Positions 1 to 6,954 of a stretch of DNA of 64,000 nt are shown here, one piece after another (position 1 is the first letter of the stretch; the number at the start of each line of letters is the position of its first letter). The DNA is from Planctomycetaceae bacterium UBA2671. Its GTDB lineage: Bacteria > Planctomycetota > Planctomycetia > Planctomycetales > Planctomycetaceae. Below the pieces are notes generated by a model that searched no databases, was not told where the DNA came from, and saw nothing but the letters and a program-made list of their open reading frames with translations. Location of the stretch: positions 233,865 through 297,864 of the forward strand of contig DEML01000042.1 of assembly GCA_002359185.1 (NCBI GenBank). The letters run 5' to 3'. Position numbers and translations under genes: made by a program.

Positions 1-222
1 ACTTCTCCTCTGAATGATTACCTGTCACTCTACGGAAACTTCGGCTACGTCGCACCAGGTTCTTCTGGTGGCCTGACAGGATCTGCCGAAGAGCAGTGGA
101 ATGTTTCCGTCGGACTCATCTACTCATTCGGCGGCAAAGCCAGCAGCCCGAATATCTCTGGACATCAGGGTTTGGCTTTAATGCCAGTTGCCAATAACAA
201 CAACTTCCTGATCACCAACTAA
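1..222 (+). CDS. C-terminal end of an outer-membrane beta-barrel-like protein (partial)
   Basis: The first reading frame is open from base 1 to a TAA at 220-222 and encodes the last 73 residues of a protein whose start lies outside the window. The segment has alternating aromatic and polar strands (YLSLYGNFGYVAP, then QWNVSVGLIYSFGG), the pattern of a closing beta-barrel strand pair. It ends in a short Asn-rich tail. Planctomycetes carry families of secreted barrel-like proteins that end with a similar VSVGLIYSFGG strand, so an outer-membrane role is inferred from this pattern only. A hairpin terminator follows 37 bases downstream. The family assignment is tentative; that the frame is coding is fairly secure. 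Confidence 0.6.
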   Translation, partial: TSPLNDYLSLYGNFGYVAPGSSGGLTGSAEEQWNVSVGLIYSFGGKASSPNISGHQGLALMPVANNNNFLITN

Positions 223-258
223 TTTTTACGGTAATCTCTGAATTACGCAGGAACCCAC

Positions 259-298
259 GAACATCGCATACACTTATTGTGTGCGATGTTCTTCATTT
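259..298 (+). terminator. Hairpin terminator of the partial barrel gene
   Basis: The arms GAACATCGCA (259-268) and TGCGATGTTC (282-291) pair perfectly, with an inner CAC/GTG extension. They are followed by TTCATTT. The hairpin lies between two convergent genes. Confidence 0.75.
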
Positions 299-1028
299 AA
301 CCAACCAGTTTCGGTTCATCCAGTCCAGCCTGAATCACATCGAACATCGAGACCTCAAATGCCCCGGACAACTCCTGCTCAGTAACTCCCCCCGCATCGC
401 GAACTCCCGGCTCATTCTCGTGTTCAAGTAACACCCACGTCGCTACATAGGAACGACACTCACCTTCTGTAATCAACTCCAGTTGATCGTCATCAAATTC
501 TTTCCCTAGCGTCTCCAGCAAAACCTCTTGTCGCGATATATCAAGCCGGCTCATGTCCACACTGAGCGGACGCACCAGCAATCGAACCCGTAACTCCGCA
601 AATGTCTTCCCAAAAACAGGATGCACGTACTCCCCCGCAACATCACACAGAGGATCGAGCACAAATCGACGATACCAGCAAGCCGGATGAGGTAAAACCA
701 ATCGTTCGGATTGCAGAACAATCTGATCACAAAAAACCAGATCCAAATCAATCGTCCGCGGCCCCCAATGAATCTCCCGTGTTCGCCCACAGCCTGCTTC
801 AATTTCCTGGCAAACATCGAGCAACTCAATCGGCTGTAACGATGTCTCAATCAACACCGCACCGTTCAGAAAACGACTCCCGGCTTCCGCTCCCATCGGA
901 GTTGTCTCGTATAATGAACTTAACTTCAGAACGGAAATCGATTCGTAAGCATCAAGCTGTTCAATCACAGCCTGAATAATTTGAGCGGTATCCCCAAGAT
1001 TCCCACCCAATGCGATACCGGCAATCAT
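297..1028 (-). CDS. folK: 2-amino-4-hydroxy-6-hydroxymethyldihydropteridine diphosphokinase (HPPK) with C-terminal extension
   Basis: HPPK transfers pyrophosphate from ATP to 6-hydroxymethyl-dihydropterin in cytosolic folate synthesis. Visible family motifs are the N-terminal IALGGNLGD, the Tyr-Glu-Thr-x-Pro segment (YETTPMG), the signature WGPRTIDLDLVF with the metal-binding Asp pair, and LPHPACWYRRFVLDPL. The ATG at 1028 is preferred to an upstream TTG at 1040 because AGGT precedes it. The HPPK domain needs about 160 residues, but this protein has 243. The last 80 or so residues are acidic (LGKEFDDDQLELITEGE) and match no family I recognise. It lies 46 bases downstream of the SGNH gene on the same strand, so the two may be co-transcribed although their functions appear unrelated. 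Confidence 0.93.
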   Translation of the reverse strand: MIAGIALGGNLGDTAQIIQAVIEQLDAYESISVLKLSSLYETTPMGAEAGSRFLNGAVLIETSLQPIELLDVCQEIEAGCGRTREIHWGPRTIDLDLVFCDQIVLQSERLVLPHPACWYRRFVLDPLCDVAGEYVHPVFGKTFAELRVRLLVRPLSVDMSRLDISRQEVLLETLGKEFDDDQLELITEGECRSYVATWVLLEHENEPGVRDAGGVTEQELSGAFEVSMFDVIQAGLDEPKLVG

Positions 1029-1074
1029 ACCTGTTCTCAACCCAATACTTTGCCAAGGCCAATCCCAGAAAACT

Positions 1075-2073
1075 TCATCGAGTCCAGTTCTTCAAAACCT
1101 TGCTTGCCTCAGCCTGCAACTTCTGATCCTGCTCCTCAATCAAAGGCTCAAATTCCAGAATCTCTTTCGCATTCTGACCCTGCTCATGCTTTCTGAAACC
1201 ACGGAGATAAGTTTCGTTCTGCGGACGAAAACGATGAAAGAAAAGCTCATTCTTCCAGAGGATCTTCTCATAAACCGGAGCCGCCTCAGCAGCAAATTGA
1301 GAATCCTGTAGAATCGATTCACCCTCTTTAATAAAGCTCTGCCCCAGCGAATTGGCAAGTACTTCACCAGCAGCAATATAGCCCGCACGATCCAGATGCA
1401 CACCATTCTCCGTCAGCGAATTCAGTTTCAACTTTTTCTGAACCTGCTGCATCGGCTCAAGCATGTCCACATACACATATCCCTGACTTGCACACATCTG
1501 TTCAATCGCCTGACCATATTTCTTACGAGTTTCATTTTGCGATTTCACAACCTCAGCTGAGCGAACCACCGGCTCCAGAGGCGTCGGCCCCAGCACAATC
1601 ATTCGACGATTCTCAGCAGCAACATCCTTGAGCAACCGTTCGTAATTCGTCACAAATTCATCGAGACGTTCTTCGCCATTAAAAGCGGCATTATGCCCAT
1701 AACTCACAATCAGCACAGTGGGATTCGTCAGTTGCACATATTCCAGAATATGCTGGTAACCCTGATCCACCGGCCCAAAATACGCCCGCGATTCCCCAAG
1801 AACATTATCCCCCGACCAGCCCAGATTCCTCACCGTAAATTTCGTTTCCGGAGACGCCAGCCGCAACGAAAGCTCAAGCACGCCCTGCGTATTCTCCCGC
1901 TCAATAAACGTGCTCCCAAGCATCACCACCCGATCACCCGGCTTCAACTCCCACTTCGCATCCAGATCCGCTGCGAATACAGAAGCCGAATCATTCAGCC
2001 CCAACATCAGCAAAACCAGGAAGACAATTCGACTCCACACAGGCACAACTTTTTTCGAATTCATTGAAACCAT
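1075..2073 (-). CDS. Exported SGNH/GDSL-fold protein with a degenerate active site
   Basis: This 332-residue protein starts with a hydrophobic signal segment (VWSRIVFLVLLMLGL) ending at ASVFAAD, so it is probably exported. The body follows the SGNH hydrolase blocks. Block I is VVMLGSTFIE, where hydrolases have GDS with the nucleophile Ser. Block II is NLGWSGDN, block III is VSYGHNAAF, and block V is ENGVHLDRAGY with His conserved but Asn where the usual Asp sits. The Ser position is therefore Thr and the Asp position Asn, which argues against ordinary esterase chemistry. Planctomycete relatives with GNTFIE in block I are a known look-alike group. Either of two ATG codons (2073 or 2064) could start it. 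The role may be carbohydrate binding or an altered esterase; the substrate is unknown. Confidence 0.8.
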   Translation of the reverse strand: MVSMNSKKVVPVWSRIVFLVLLMLGLNDSASVFAADLDAKWELKPGDRVVMLGSTFIERENTQGVLELSLRLASPETKFTVRNLGWSGDNVLGESRAYFGPVDQGYQHILEYVQLTNPTVLIVSYGHNAAFNGEERLDEFVTNYERLLKDVAAENRRMIVLGPTPLEPVVRSAEVVKSQNETRKKYGQAIEQMCASQGYVYVDMLEPMQQVQKKLKLNSLTENGVHLDRAGYIAAGEVLANSLGQSFIKEGESILQDSQFAAEAAPVYEKILWKNELFFHRFRPQNETYLRGFRKHEQGQNAKEILEFEPLIEEQDQKLQAEASKVLKNWTR

Positions 2074-2193
2074 TACCCGACTCCACTTTCTGACACATTA
2101 ACTTTCGAGACCATCAGTATGTCGTCTGGCACGAATGACTTCAACAAATGAACGGATATTGATCAACAAAAACGAATACAGGAAGCTCGTCGA

Positions 2194-3354
2194 TCAAAGT
2201 GTCACCCAGATTTTTTCTCTCGCAGAAATCGCACCCGCCTCAGCTAACCGAACCCCCGCAGCTGCCGATGATATCGTCCAGGGGAATTCAGTATCCTCAA
2301 CGCAGTGTCGAATGAACAGTTCCCACTGGACTTTGAAAGCGTTTTCATAATCGGTTGGGTTCGGCAATTTTTGCCAGTTGTCATAAAATTGAATCGGCTG
2401 CGGAACATCAGGATTCCAGATAGGCCGAGGAGTTGCAGACAGGCTTTGAACCCAGCAGTCTCTCAATCCCGCAACTGCTGATCCCTCAGTTCCATCAACC
2501 TGAATCGTTAATAAGTCGTCGCGACGAACTCGGGTTGACCAGGAACTGTTAAACTGACACGTCAGTCCATTCTTCAACACGAAAATCGCATAGGCAGAAT
2601 CATCAGCAGTGCACAGATAGGGCTCGCCAGACTCATCAATCCGCTCTGCAATGTCAGTCGTCTTATGAGCCAGCACACGATCGATCGGACCAAACAAATC
2701 ATTGATCAGGTAATCCCAATGACAAAACATATCGGTCATCATGCCTCCCCCATCCTCACTGCGATAATTCCAGGAAGGTCGCTGAGGCGGCTGATCCGGA
2801 GCATGTCCGGAAAACACCCAATAACCGAACTCCGCGCGAACGCCCAGAATCTTCCCGAAAAAACCCTGATCACGCAGCGTTCTCAACTTGCAAATGCCGG
2901 GCAGCCATAATTTATCCTGAACCACACCATTCTTCACCCCCGTTTTTTCAGCAATCGCAACCAGTTCGCCAGCCTCTCTCTCATGCACAGCGATCGGTTT
3001 TTCACAATAAACAGCCTTCCCCCGCTCCATCGCCGCTTTCAAAATTTCAGGACGCATATTCGTACTGGCCGCATCAAAAATCACATCGATTCTCGAATCA
3101 TCCAGAATGGATTCAAAATCCGTAGTAAACTCGACTGCACGCCCAATCTCCTCGATCGCAACAGTTTCTCCCAGATGCTTCAACTTGACAGCATCCCGAC
3201 CAACCAGAATCGGTTCAATCGGTTGCCATTGACCCGTCGAAAGTTTAACGCCTCCCTGCTTCATAATGGGAAGAATCGACCGCATGAGATGCTGGTTCGT
3301 CCCCATGCGACCTGTAACACCATGCATGGCAATTCGAATGGGAGTGACAGACAT
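2194..3354 (-). CDS. Gfo/Idh/MocA family NAD(P)-dependent oxidoreductase
   Basis: The 386-residue protein has an N-terminal Rossmann fold with GVTGRMGTNQH, a GxxGxxG variant, and the family-defining VYCEKPIAVH motif near residue 120. The lysine of this motif is catalytic in the Gfo/Idh/MocA family. The C-terminal alpha/beta domain holds DGGGMMTDMFCHWDYL, which matches the GGG..D..H.D pattern carrying the second catalytic His. Members oxidise sugars, inositols or related polyols; the substrate here cannot be read. No signal peptide is visible, unlike many planctomycete paralogues. AAAGG lies 8 bases ahead of the ATG. It is upstream of the SGNH gene on the same strand with a gap of about 120 bases, suggesting a possible carbohydrate-related transcription unit. 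Confidence 0.9.
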   Translation of the reverse strand: MSVTPIRIAMHGVTGRMGTNQHLMRSILPIMKQGGVKLSTGQWQPIEPILVGRDAVKLKHLGETVAIEEIGRAVEFTTDFESILDDSRIDVIFDAASTNMRPEILKAAMERGKAVYCEKPIAVHEREAGELVAIAEKTGVKNGVVQDKLWLPGICKLRTLRDQGFFGKILGVRAEFGYWVFSGHAPDQPPQRPSWNYRSEDGGGMMTDMFCHWDYLINDLFGPIDRVLAHKTTDIAERIDESGEPYLCTADDSAYAIFVLKNGLTCQFNSSWSTRVRRDDLLTIQVDGTEGSAVAGLRDCWVQSLSATPRPIWNPDVPQPIQFYDNWQKLPNPTDYENAFKVQWELFIRHCVEDTEFPWTISSAAAGVRLAEAGAISAREKIWVTL

Positions 3355-3481
3355 TCATCGACCTTTGAGAATTTTCGCGGCAAGTTCACATCTCTATCAT
3401 AGAGACAGCACCAACTCAAAATATCAGATAACAATCAACCAATAAACTCTCCCAGACCGACCCACACAACGAGTAGTCAAG

Positions 3482-3712
3482 TAGGGCAGGCTCCTGCCTG
3501 CCTTCCTTCTGGTGGCTGGGGTCGTAGCGCAGCGAAGCCCCCAGAACGTTGAAAAACTGAGCATGGCAAGCATGATTCGACGTCGCTCTCTCTTGAAATC
3601 CCCCCGCCTCGGATAGCCCCGAAAGATTCTTTCAGGGCGGCGCAGCCGCAACATCCTTCTCAAACAACTCACAATCAACCTGAAACCCTCCCATGGACTC
3701 CAGATCATCAGA
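3482..3712. repeat. Intergenic repeat mosaic (hairpin units)
   Basis: This gene-free stretch contains: a small palindrome GGCAGGCTCCTGCCTGCC; a unit GGTGGCTGGGGTCG...AAGCCCCCAG that recurs near 9558-9603 (inverted) and 58980-59013; a block beginning GCATGGCAAGCATGATTCG that recurs at about 4150 and 59720; and CCCGAAAGATTCTTTCAGGG followed by GCGGCGCAGCCG, which recurs at 34147, 59795 and 60051. No gene is supported in 3355-3937. Confidence 0.7.
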
Positions 3713-3937
3713 GAAACCACTCTTCTTATTAAGAAGACGCGAATAAAAATGCGACTTGACGCACCTGACGACACCGCACACAGTATGGGAATTAGAGCCG
3801 CTTCCAGGAATGGGTAGCGGGTATTTGACTGGAAATAGAGTGCTCAAACCATCAAAGAGCCGCTACAATAATCTGCAAACTGCAGCAATATCCAGGAATC
3901 GATCAATCTCATCAACAACACGACAAAGGAGACAATC

Positions 3938-4129
3938 ATGGTCTGCACCCACCTCAAGGAACTGTACCAACTGTGTGAGAAGAACCACTTGAAACTCGGA
4001 AGTACCGACCTGATCCGCGTCATCTGCAAACAATGCGAACAGGAAGAAACCTGCCCATCCGTCCTCATGGACGAATACGATCAACAACACCCCGAAGAAC
4101 AAACCGAAAACAAATCATCAAACGGCTAA
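3938..4129 (+). CDS. Small Cys-containing conserved-looking protein, function unknown
   Basis: The 63-residue product is preceded by AAAGGAG at ideal spacing from the ATG, which strongly favours translation. It has five cysteines (3, 13, 30, 33, 39), with CKQC at 30-33 resembling half of a zinc knuckle, and a hydrophilic, acidic tail (EEQTENKSSNG). The pattern C-x-HLKELYQLC...LIRVICKQCEQEETCPS suggests a small metal-binding fold. I do not recognise a named family. It stands alone between two repeat mosaics. The ORF is likely real; the function is open. Confidence 0.65.
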   Translation: MVCTHLKELYQLCEKNHLKLGSTDLIRVICKQCEQEETCPSVLMDEYDQQHPEEQTENKSSNG

Positions 4130-4136
4130 CCGGTGC

Positions 4137-4413
4137 CACGCAACACCCAGTGCCATGCCTGCATCGCGAAACAGGGCAAGCATAATTCGACGCAGTATTT
4201 TCATGAAATCCCCCCCCTGGGTGGCACCAACGGGTAGCGCCGGTTGATGCAAAGCAGCTACCGGGGTGACAAAGTCACAAGAGGTTTTGTAATTCAATCG
4301 ACGAAATAACCCGGGGTGGTCCCGTAAGACACTTCTTGTACAACTCACTCTCAATCGGAACGCCTCTTATAGACTTCGTCCACCCAGATAACGGAGCTAT
4401 CGGGGCCACCCTC
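4137..4413. repeat. Intergenic repeat mosaic including a modular hairpin and a GGGTGG/CCACCC-bounded unit
   Basis: Three recognisable blocks occur. At 4150-4210 is the GCATCGCG...GCAAGCATAATTCGAC block shared with 3560 and 59720. At 4231-4293 is GGTAGC...GCTACC followed by GTGACAAAGTCACAAGAGG, shared with 34843, 59495 and 61321. At 4314-4413 is an inverted copy of the unit found at 6135, 6846 and 59200, beginning GGGTGG and ending CCACCC. No gene is supported between 4130 and 4555. Confidence 0.75.
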
Positions 4414-4555
4414 CAGGTATAGAGTTGCTGTGTCATGATCGTGTATTTCTGTCACAATGATCACTGCTCATTGAACAGTTGATTTCACACATGCCGCATT
4501 AGGGATTTCGTCCAATTTGTCACGTAAACTGAGTTGTCGAAGGGAACGGAAGCGA

Positions 4556-5632
4556 ATGTCCTTAAAATATTTTGCCTGTTTCATCATGCTGGCTTCATGT
4601 GGGCTCACATTCCTGAATGATTTTTCATGCGTAGCTTTGTCAGAAGAAGCGACTCCCCCTTCACCCAGGTTCAATTTAGACCTTTTTGAAGAGGGTGGAA
4701 CTCGCCAGCTGTGTCGGGCAATTCAGGAGAAAGACATTGTTGAAGCCAAACGATTGATCGCCTCTGGCGTTGATGTCAACACTGCAGGAGCAGCGGGTGT
4801 AACGCCGCTGATTTGGGCTTATGGACAGGAAAACCTCGACGCGTTTAAAATTCTCCTTGAAAACGAGGCGGATCCAAATGTCCGATTGACAAATTCTGTA
4901 CGTTATAACGATCCACCAGTTGGTGGGCTTTTTGTAAAAGATGATCCATTAATTTACTATGCTTCTAGTCAGCGATTCACAATCGAGTATTTGAAACTCA
5001 TGCTTAAGCATGGTGCTGATCCCGATTTATTGAGTGCTCGCCATATGCCTCCAATTGTTTCGGCAATCTTCTATCCTTGGACACCCGACAAACTCGAACG
5101 GGTGAAGATGATCGCTGCAGCTGGTGCCGATTTGGATTTGGTTTACAAGTCTTACAGTAACACTGCATTGGCTGTAGCAATCCAGGATGATCGCTTTGAT
5201 ATAGCTCTGTTATTATTGGAGTTAGGAGCAGATCCCACAATTTCCTATAATAATGGGCATGGAAATTATGCTGTAAAGGTTGAGTGGAGAATTATAAGTA
5301 AATTTGAGATATATTCCGAACAAGCTCAAAAAGATCTATTGCAGCTAAAAAAGCAACTCCAAACTGCAGGACTGGATTTTGAAGCCTCCGCAAGGGAATT
5401 GAGGCTTAAATCATATCAATTTAATCCTGAAATTCAGCTGCTGCCAGAAGAAGAGGAGAATCTCGAGGAATTAGAGCAGGAACTGGCAAAGACGATCGAG
5501 AAGCGTCGCTTGGAAATTATTGCCAGAATTGAAAAGCGGACAGGTAAAAAGTATGAGCCAAACAAAAAAACGAATCCTCCCATTGAAGGTTCACGGGTGG
5601 TCCGACCGACTTTGTCGGTTGGGCCACCCTGA
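4556..5632 (+). CDS. Secreted ankyrin-repeat protein
   Basis: The preferred start is the ATG at 4556, preceded by AGGGAACGGAAG, rather than an upstream TTG at 4517. This places a signal peptide at the N-terminus (YFACFIMLASCGLTFL, then CVALSEEA). The 358-residue product then carries ankyrin-type repeats: LCRAIQEKDIVEAKRLIASG, VDVNTAGAAGVTPLIWAY, ILLENEADPNVRL, LMLKHGADPDLLS and MIAAAGADLDLVY...ALLLLELGADP. These mediate protein-protein contacts. A charged helical segment (LPEEEENLEELEQELAK) follows. The last 11 codons lie inside a dispersed intergenic hairpin repeat (5594-5630), so the C-terminus RVVRPTLSVGPP is repeat-derived. The function is unknown. Confidence 0.82.
   Translation: MSLKYFACFIMLASCGLTFLNDFSCVALSEEATPPSPRFNLDLFEEGGTRQLCRAIQEKDIVEAKRLIASGVDVNTAGAAGVTPLIWAYGQENLDAFKILLENEADPNVRLTNSVRYNDPPVGGLFVKDDPLIYYASSQRFTIEYLKLMLKHGADPDLLSARHMPPIVSAIFYPWTPDKLERVKMIAAAGADLDLVYKSYSNTALAVAIQDDRFDIALLLLELGADPTISYNNGHGNYAVKVEWRIISKFEIYSEQAQKDLLQLKKQLQTAGLDFEASARELRLKSYQFNPEIQLLPEEEENLEELEQELAKTIEKRRLEIIARIEKRTGKKYEPNKKTNPPIEGSRVVRPTLSVGPP
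5594..5630. repeat. GGGTGG...CCACCC hairpin repeat overlapping two gene ends
   Basis: A near-perfect palindrome pairs GGGTGG with CCACCC around CCGACCGAC-TTT-GTCGGTTGG. Related copies lie at 59604-59640, 59951-59985 and 60294-60326. Here it encodes the tail of the ankyrin protein and sits 6 bases from the stop of the convergent minus-strand gene, where it may act as a two-way transcription stop. Confidence 0.8.
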
Positions 5633-5635
5633 GGG

Positions 5636-6061
5636 CTACCCGCGTTCAACGTAGATCCAGTTTCCGTTTTCGTCTTTAAAGAAACTTTCATCCCATTCAG
5701 TGTTCACCCCCGTACCAACATACCACAGAGTTACCTTGATGTTGTCAGTAATCGTGACAAGCATAAGTGAATTCTGGTAATTTCGACCATGGTGTCCTGA
5801 CCTTCTCTGCTCATCAATGCATGATTGAAGTATTCTATTATCCATCACAGGGAGATGCCTTAGAACGTCTCGAATTCGGCTACGTGCTTCCTGGTTATAG
5901 TTCCCCTCTGTGAGTTGTATGACAATTCCCAATTTGCCGCCGTCAAGTTCCAACTCTGCGTTTTGCCAATGGTCTGTGGAGAAAACTACAGCTGACTCAA
6001 ACTCGTTGAGAAGTAGTTCTGAACTTAATCGATCTAGCTTCGGTGGCCATGTATTGTGCAT
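5636..6061 (-). CDS. Hypothetical cytosolic protein (141 aa)
   Basis: I do not recognise this protein. It is acidic, has no signal peptide or membrane segment, and mixes beta-rich segments (LGIVIQLTEGN, NSLMLVTITDNIKVTLWYVG) with a helical middle (ARSRIRDVLRHLPVMDN). The C-terminus ENGNWIYVERG resembles small immunity-type or substrate-adaptor folds, but that is only an impression. The ATG at 6061 has no clear ribosome-binding site. Its stop lies three bases after that of the convergent ankyrin gene. Coding is plausible from amino-acid composition. Confidence 0.55.
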   Translation of the reverse strand: MHNTWPPKLDRLSSELLLNEFESAVVFSTDHWQNAELELDGGKLGIVIQLTEGNYNQEARSRIRDVLRHLPVMDNRILQSCIDEQRRSGHHGRNYQNSLMLVTITDNIKVTLWYVGTGVNTEWDESFFKDENGNWIYVERG

Positions 6062-6134
6062 TTTTTATGCTAACTAATTGATGGTCAGAAAATGACTTCT
6101 GTTTTACGAAGAATAATACATTACTAATGGTCGC

Positions 6135-6233
6135 GGGTGGCCCAGATAGCTCCGCTATCTGGGTGGACGAAGACCATAAGAGGCTTTCTGATTGAGCGTG
6201 AGTTGTCCAAGAAGAATCTTACGGGGCTATCCT
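6135..6233. repeat. Dispersed hairpin unit (GATAGCTCCGCTATC type)
   Basis: The unit starts GGGTGGCCCAGATAGCTCC, forms the palindrome CCAGATAGC/GCTATCTGG, and continues with GACGAAGACCATAAGAGGC and TGAGTTGTCCAAGAAGAATC. It ends CTTACGGGGCTATCC. Copies lie at 6846-6943, 59200-59313 and, inverted, at 4314-4413. No gene is supported in 6062-6282. Confidence 0.75.
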
Positions 6234-6282
6234 GCGGTGTATTGCTTATTCCCATCATAGACACGCTACCCGTCGCCTGTAG

Positions 6283-6804
6283 TCATTCCAATATTAACTG
6301 ACATTCGTAAACCGTGATGATATCGAGTCGATGACTGGGAGTCGGCCCACGGTATCCCGCCTGTCCACTCGTTGGCCCTTTTCCGTGTACGACGACTGAA
6401 AACCGGTTACCCTTAAGTCGAACCCGCTTACCAGATTGCTGTATGAGCCACTGCGCAATTTCTTTGTCGGCCGCAAGGACTGATATCGATGTGTGATCGA
6501 CGACGAGGGTAATAGGTTCCGGCCCCTTTCGCGGACTCTGATTATAGTTTACGCCCGATTTGTCATCGACTGACTCTCCTTTTAAAACACCATCGAGTGT
6601 TACGAGCGAATCGAGGAACGCACCTTTGCTTCCTCCAAAACCAAACTCCTGTGGATAGTTGTTTGATTCGATGAATAAGTCAGATTCATGCTGGTTTGAG
6701 CCCTGCAACGTAGAGTGCTCAAAACCTGACCCAATCGGTACGTCGGATTCGCATCCAACAAGTGCAGCTAAAACAATCAGCCAACATCCCACGACTATTC
6801 GCAT
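6283..6804 (-). CDS. Putative lipoprotein of unknown function
   Basis: Starting at the ATG at 6804, with AAGGA nine bases upstream (the ATG at 6813 would be too close to it), the 173-residue product begins with a lipoprotein signal MRIVVGCWLIVLAALVGCES. LVGC forms the lipobox, so membrane anchoring is expected. The mature part has a Ser/Asn-rich linker and then a compact domain (LVTLDGVLKGESVDD... ITLVVDHTSISVLAADKEIAQWLIQQSGKRVRLKG... LDIITVYECQLI). It could be a small beta-barrel of the OB type; that is a guess. It is flanked on both sides by copies of the same hairpin repeat. Confidence 0.65.
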   Translation of the reverse strand: MRIVVGCWLIVLAALVGCESDVPIGSGFEHSTLQGSNQHESDLFIESNNYPQEFGFGGSKGAFLDSLVTLDGVLKGESVDDKSGVNYNQSPRKGPEPITLVVDHTSISVLAADKEIAQWLIQQSGKRVRLKGNRFSVVVHGKGPTSGQAGYRGPTPSHRLDIITVYECQLILE

Positions 6805-6845
6805 AGCATTCATCCTTGACAGTGCGTCTCGCGTGGCCCTCGGCT

Positions 6846-6943
6846 GGTGGCCTAGATAGCTCCGCTATTTGGGTGTACGACGTTCATATGAGGTTTTCAG
6901 ATTGAAAGTGAGTTGTCCAGGCAGAATCTTACGGGGCCACCCT
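6846..6943. repeat. Dispersed hairpin unit (GATAGCTCCGCTAT type), second copy
   Basis: This shows the same order of blocks as 6135-6233: GGTGGCC, GATAGCTCCGCTATTTGGG, then TTTTCAGATTGAAAGTGAG and CAGAATCTTACGGGGCCACC. It lies between the lipoprotein start and the TPR gene stop, so it may end transcription of the TPR gene. Confidence 0.75.
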
Positions 6944-6954
6944 GCTCTTGTATT

